DNA of 58,432 nucleotides from an uncultured archaeon (GTDB taxonomy: Archaea; Hadarchaeota; Hadarchaeia; Hadarchaeales; Hadarchaeaceae). This document shows, piece after piece, positions 54,017 through 58,432 of the stretch. The position numbers and the translations under genes are program-made. Under the pieces are notes generated by a model. The model saw only the letters and a program-made list of their open reading frames with translations, was not told the DNA's origin and did no database searches. Where the stretch lies: NCBI GenBank assembly GCA_937921735.1, contig CAKZTQ010000021.1, forward strand, positions 1 through 58,432. Direction: 5' to 3'. Position 1 is the first letter of the stretch; each line of letters opens with the position of its first letter.

Positions 54017-54193
54017 ATGAAAAGCAAATCTCAGAAGCGGCGTTGGCCGCAATCTACGGCGATAGCAGCTACTATTCTGAGGTTTGAGGTGGTCAAGATG
54101 AAGAGCATCTATCCTAGACTAGGTCGCATCGCGGGCAAGAACGCCCGCAAGAACTTGGATAGGCTGAAGAATCTTTCGCTCGTGTATCCTTAG
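54017..54193 (+). CDS. 58-aa basic small protein
   Basis: MKSKSQKRRWPQSTAIAATILRFEVVKMKSIYPRLGRIAGKNARKNLDRLKNLSLVYP; TTTAAATA box just upstream; below track cutoff. Confidence 0.35.
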   Translation: MKSKSQKRRWPQSTAIAATILRFEVVKMKSIYPRLGRIAGKNARKNLDRLKNLSLVYP

Positions 54194-54280
54194 CTGGGCC
54201 TCTCTCTCGAATTTTTCCACCTGCTCGCGCGCGGTCTTCTTCGGAGGACCCCTCGCCCCCTTGTCGGATATTCGACATCG

Positions 54281-55450
54281 TCACGCCCGACGCCGCTCCC
54301 TAAGCACCACGAGCAGAACAGCCGCAGCAGCGAACGACAGCGCCGCCCCGTACGCGAAGGCCGCGCCGGAGCTTACCTCCGCCCAGATGACGCCCGCGAT
54401 GAGGCTCGAGGGAAACGTCGCTAGCCCGACGAAGGTGTCGAACGCCCCCATCGCCGTCCCCCTGAGTTCGGGAGTTACCAGATCGGCGACGTACGCCTTC
54501 TGCACCCCCTCGACGATGCCCCTGGAGAGGCCATAGGCGGCGAAGAGCAGCAGGGCATGCCAGGCGCTGGAAGCGAGGGCGAAGCCGACGCAGGTCAGGG
54601 CGAAGGTGCAGTAGCCCAGCGCGATCACCGGACGCCTGCCCACGCGGTCGGAGAGCACGCCCGCCGGCAGCGAGGCGAACGCGTACACCACGTTGTGGAA
54701 CATGTAGAGCAGGACCGCGTGCGCGGCGGCGATGCCCAGCTCCCTCGCCCTAAGCATGAGGAAGGCCCAGCTGAAGTTGCCTAGCGCGAAAATCGTCGCC
54801 ACCGCCACGTAGAGCCTGAACTCGGGGCTCAGGGACCCGACGCCCAGCCCGAGCGAGGTGCCGACCGCCCGCCTCCGCACCTCCCCCACGAACAAAGCCA
54901 GCACGAGGACGGCCAGGGCGGCGGGCAGGACCGACGCGAGGAAGACGCGCCTGTAGCCGAGGATCGGCAGGAGGGCGAACGCCAGACCTGGCCCCAGCAC
55001 CGCGCCGAGGGTGTCGAGCGTACGGTGAAGGCCGAAGGCCTTGCCCCTCACGTGAGCTTCGCTGGAATCCGCGATCATGGCATCCCTCGGCGCGGTCCTC
55101 ATGCCCTTCCCCACGCGGTCAGCGAACCTCACGCCAAGCGCGTGGGGCCAGGAGGTGGCGAGCGCGAGCATCGGCTTCGCCGCCGTCGAGAGCCCGTAGC
55201 CAAAGAGCAGGAAGGGCTTCCGCCTGCCCACCTTGTCCGACCACCAGCCCGAGACCACCCTCAGCAGGCTGGCCGCGCTCTCCGCGAGCCCCTCCATCAG
55301 CCCCAGCAGGGCCGGACTGGCGAGGAGCACCTCGGTGACGAAGAGGGGAAAGAGGGGGAGGATCATCTCCGTGCTCACGTCGGTCAGGAAGCTGGCGACG
55401 CCCAGCACGAGGACGTTGAGGCCCAAGCCAGCAAGCAGGCCGCGGCGCAT
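54281..55450 (-). CDS. MFS transporter
   Basis: 389 aa multi-TM, 'GWWSDKVGRRKPFLLFGYGLS' and 'GVLSDRVGRRPVIALGY'. Confidence 0.92.
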   Translation of the reverse strand: MRRGLLAGLGLNVLVLGVASFLTDVSTEMILPLFPLFVTEVLLASPALLGLMEGLAESAASLLRVVSGWWSDKVGRRKPFLLFGYGLSTAAKPMLALATSWPHALGVRFADRVGKGMRTAPRDAMIADSSEAHVRGKAFGLHRTLDTLGAVLGPGLAFALLPILGYRRVFLASVLPAALAVLVLALFVGEVRRRAVGTSLGLGVGSLSPEFRLYVAVATIFALGNFSWAFLMLRARELGIAAAHAVLLYMFHNVVYAFASLPAGVLSDRVGRRPVIALGYCTFALTCVGFALASSAWHALLLFAAYGLSRGIVEGVQKAYVADLVTPELRGTAMGAFDTFVGLATFPSSLIAGVIWAEVSSGAAFAYGAALSFAAAAVLLVVLRERRRA

Positions 55451-55470
55451 GATATCAGCTGCTCGTTTGC

Positions 55471-56160
55471 CTAACGGCCTTGACCCTCGGGCGAGGAGTA
55501 GATGTCCGGTTCCCTCCTCGCGCGGAGCAGGCGCTCGATCTCCTCGTCGCCCCGCAGCTTGCTAGCGTCGAGACGCTCGAGGTGGGTGAAGTCGCCCGTG
55601 GCCCTTCTAAACCTGGGCCTCGCCTCCTCCCCGGGGTAGCCCAGCTGGAGGACCTCCAGCACCCGTAAATGCTGGGGCAGGCCGAGGAGCCGGGCAAGCG
55701 CCCCCTCGCAGAGGCGGTCGACGGTGCCCCAGCTAAGCGCCAGCCCGCAAGCCCTCGCGGCGAGCATCATGTTCTGGATCGCCGCCGCCACGCTGACGTG
55801 CAATATCCTCTCCCTGTACCCCACCTTCGGGTAGGCCCTCTTGAAGCGTGAGTCGGCGCAGACCGCGATGAGCAAGGGCGCCTCGGTGAACCTCGCCCGC
55901 AGCCGCTCTTCCCCCTCGTAGGGGAAGCCCAAGTCGACCTCCCTCGCCTTCCGATGGGCGGCGGCGAAGATCCTCGCGACCTCGCGCTTGAGCTCAGGAG
56001 CCCCGATCACCACCAGCTCCCAGGGCTGGGTGTTGGCGCCCGAGGGGGCCCAACGAGCCGCCTCGAGAATCTTCTGCAGGCAATCGTCGGGCACTCGGTC
56101 TGGCCTGAAGCTCCTGACGGTGCCCTTGGCCATGAGCTCGAGGAGATCGTCGACCCGCAT
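55471..56160 (-). CDS. nitroreductase-family FMN protein
   Basis: 'VRSFRPDRVPDDCLQKILEAARWAPSGANTQPWELVVI'; ATG at 56160 preferred over track start. Confidence 0.9.
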   Translation of the reverse strand: MRVDDLLELMAKGTVRSFRPDRVPDDCLQKILEAARWAPSGANTQPWELVVIGAPELKREVARIFAAAHRKAREVDLGFPYEGEERLRARFTEAPLLIAVCADSRFKRAYPKVGYRERILHVSVAAAIQNMMLAARACGLALSWGTVDRLCEGALARLLGLPQHLRVLEVLQLGYPGEEARPRFRRATGDFTHLERLDASKLRGDEEIERLLRARREPDIYSSPEGQGR

Positions 56161-56176
56161 TGACCTCGCCACAGCG

Positions 56177-58027
56177 TTACCCCACGAAAGCCGGCCGCCT
56201 GGAGAGCAGCCTAGGCAGGGGCAGGGACCTGAAGGGGTAACCCTTGGTCCTCTCCTCGACGTAGCGGACGAGCTCCTGCAGCCCCATCTCCACCATCCTG
56301 CCCTCATCCCTGAGCCTCACCTGAAACCTGCCGGTCCCCCTCTCCCTCTCGCCCACCACGACGATGACGTTGATCCACTCCACCTCCGCGTCCCTCACCT
56401 TCCTCGCCACGCTCTCGTCCCTGTCGTCGATGTCCACGCGTATGCCGTGCGCCTCCAGCTTCGAGGCGACCTCCTCGGCGAAGGACACGAGCGACTCGTT
56501 GACGGGGCAGAGCCTAACTTGCGTGGGCGAGAGCCAGAGCGGCAGGCTCGGACGACCCCCGGCCTTCATGCGCTTGGCCGCCTCCTCCAAAAGGGCGTAG
56601 ATCCATCGCTCTATCGACCCCATCGAGGAGTGGAGGATGATGCAGCCCCTCCTCTCTCCGCGCTCGTCGACGTAGAAGATGCCGTAGCGCTCGGAGTCCT
56701 CGACGTCGAGCTGCACCGTCGCCAGCTGGGCGTTGCCGCCCACGGAGTCGATCGCCTGAAGCTCGTGCTTCATCACCCAGTAGTGCTTCCGCTCGGGGAG
56801 GAGCTCGATGAGCGCGGGCTTGCCCATGCGCCCGACTAGGCCGGCGATGAAGTCCTTGTTGCCCTCGTAGAACTCCTTGACCACGCGGAAGGCGACGACG
56901 TACTCCACCCCCATGGCGTCGACGAGCTCAGCGTACTTCAGGAAGAGCCTCTCGTATTCCTCCAGCCCCTGCTTTAAGTCGCGGCAGAAGCAGTGCACGT
57001 CGGGCATGGTGAAGGCACGAAGGCGTTTGAGGCCCACGCACTCGCCGCTCTGCTCCAGGCGATAGGACGGCGAGAGCTCGAACACCCTCAGGGGCAAGTG
57101 GCGGTAGCTGAGCACGGCGTCCCTCATCATCCGAAACAGCCCGAAGTCGCCGGCGAACCGCAGCAGCAGCGACCTGCCCGGCAGCTCGACCTTGTACTCC
57201 CGCTGGAGGAACCTCGAAGCCTGCTCGCCTATGTCGGGCTCGTCCGCCCGGTAGAGCGCCGGGGTCTCTATCCTCACCGCCCCCAGCTGCTCGGCGAACC
57301 TCGCCGCCAGGTCCTCGAGAAGGCCCTTCACGAGGGCCCCCTTGGGGTAGAAGCGGAGGTGGCCGACGTCGCTCGCCGGCTCGCGGTCGACCAACTCCAG
57401 GCGGCGCATCAGCTTGACGTGCGGCGGCTCCTCCCCCGGCCTCACGCCGAGCTCCTCGCTGAGCACGAACTGCTTGAGCAGGGGATGTTCGCGGAGCACC
57501 TCGCAGGCCTCGATGTTGCCCAAGTCGAGCCGGTGCTCCCCGCCGTCGGGCGTCAGCAGGAGGTACTCGCTCGGCGGCTTGGCCTCCCTAGGCGCCGGAG
57601 CCGCCTCCGCGGTTATCGTGCGGGAGAGCTCGCTCAGCGGGTGCCCCTTGCAGCTGAGCTTGAAGGCCTTGTACCAGCCGAACGGTAGGCGGAGCACCTC
57701 CAGCCCCCTAGCGAGAAGCCCCTCGCGGATCAGCTCGAGGACCCTCATCGCCGCCGCGGGAGAGGCGAGGGAGGGGCTGAGGTGGGCGTAGGGATAGAGC
57801 ACGACCCTCTCGGCGCCCACGCGCTCGCGGACGCTGGCTATCTCCTCCGCCGCCCTCTCCGCGACGCCCTCTGGGTTCGAGCCATCGGCCTCCTCGACCG
57901 CCACGAACGCGACCAGCGCCTCCTCCGCCCTCCCCCGCTTGAGCTCCTCCGGCAGGGGCTCCGCTGCAGGGGTGGGTTGCGTGGCCTCGAACTCCAGGTG
58001 ATCCACGTGGATCAACAACATGCGCAA
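56177..58027 (-). CDS. thrS: threonyl-tRNA synthetase, archaeal type
   Basis: N-terminal DTD-like editing domain 'MLLIHVDHLEFEAT', class II motifs 'LRFAGDFGLFRMMRDAVLSYRHLPLRVFELSPSYRLE', 'LHSSMGSIERWIYALLEE'. Confidence 0.95.
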   Translation of the reverse strand: MRMLLIHVDHLEFEATQPTPAAEPLPEELKRGRAEEALVAFVAVEEADGSNPEGVAERAAEEIASVRERVGAERVVLYPYAHLSPSLASPAAAMRVLELIREGLLARGLEVLRLPFGWYKAFKLSCKGHPLSELSRTITAEAAPAPREAKPPSEYLLLTPDGGEHRLDLGNIEACEVLREHPLLKQFVLSEELGVRPGEEPPHVKLMRRLELVDREPASDVGHLRFYPKGALVKGLLEDLAARFAEQLGAVRIETPALYRADEPDIGEQASRFLQREYKVELPGRSLLLRFAGDFGLFRMMRDAVLSYRHLPLRVFELSPSYRLEQSGECVGLKRLRAFTMPDVHCFCRDLKQGLEEYERLFLKYAELVDAMGVEYVVAFRVVKEFYEGNKDFIAGLVGRMGKPALIELLPERKHYWVMKHELQAIDSVGGNAQLATVQLDVEDSERYGIFYVDERGERRGCIILHSSMGSIERWIYALLEEAAKRMKAGGRPSLPLWLSPTQVRLCPVNESLVSFAEEVASKLEAHGIRVDIDDRDESVARKVRDAEVEWINVIVVVGERERGTGRFQVRLRDEGRMVEMGLQELVRYVEERTKGYPFRSLPLPRLLSRRPAFVG

Positions 58028-58157
58028 GGCGCCACCGGGCGTACTTGGGCTGAAAGGCTAAAATAGGTTGCCCCCGCCTAAGTCGCCCATGCGCTATTTC
58101 GTCCCTGACAGGCACCGTCGGAAAAGTGATCGAATGCGCATAACCTGTCCAATTAAC

Positions 58158-58432
58158 CTTTCAATTGTCACTTTCTGGGCACCCTCACTGAACCTAAGTT
58201 ATTGCAGTTAACGGTTCCCTTTACATCGCACTTTCAATCCTCACTTTACGAGGCCACCTACTGAAACCGGCCGGCTGGAGGTCAGCGGCAGCGGCCCCGA
58301 GCCTTTCAATCCTCACTTTACGAGGCCACCTACTGAAACCCTCAAGCTCGTGGGGGTGAGGTGGCGGTGGCTGTCTTTCAATCCTCACTTTACGAGGCCA
58401 CCTACTGAAACGTACTCGGCGAAGGTGACCGA
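58158..58432 (-). CRISPR. leader-distal end of CRISPR array, truncated by the window edge; crRNA sense on minus strand
   Basis: Three identical 37-nt repeats CTTTCAATCCTCACTTTACGAGGCCACCTACTGAAAC at 58231..58267, 58303..58339, 58375..58411; spacers 35 nt; degenerate repeat at 58158..58194; minus-strand repeat ends in ATTGAAAG handle. Confidence 0.97.

Noticed and set aside
55988-56839. 283-aa plus-strand ORF
   Set aside because: Shadow of the nitroreductase and ThrRS genes
58094-58126. Second, more decayed CRISPR repeat (CTATTTCGTCCCTGACAGGCACCGTCGGAAAAG)
   Set aside because: Needs gaps and irregular spacing; similarity too weak to support by eye

Overview
Archaeal chromosome window, probably TACK-like: it has ribosomal proteins S26e and L40e, GGGP synthase, TIP49, an archaeal-type ThrRS and tRNA introns. 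All calls were made by eye from the sequence and the supplied translations; no searches were run. Main contents: (i) an Lhr-family helicase next to a compact three-gene operon (SMC-like ATPase, kleisin-like protein, small winged-helix protein) whose motifs look more like eukaryotic Smc5/6-Nse4-Nse3/MAGE than like Rad50 or standard ScpAB; this is the best candidate for an under-described system. (ii) An initiator tRNA-Met that appears to be split by three introns, which a default annotation could easily miss. (iii) A roughly 18-kb AT-rich catabolic island beside tRNA-Ile: two tungsto-AOR-family enzymes, a hydantoinase, a divergent ureohydrolase, a KARI-like paralogue, DUF1152-like, two amidohydrolases, a PreA/DHOD-like enzyme, an F420/LLM enzyme, a split ECF transporter and a MOFRL glycerate kinase. 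(iv) Housekeeping blocks: TIP49, homocysteine synthesis from aspartate semialdehyde, NrdD, DAP/lysine genes, Nnr, L40e-GGGPS, S26e, RNase P RNA, POR, HypF, a SerK-like protein and ThrRS. (v) The leader-distal end of a CRISPR array, cut off by the right edge of the window.
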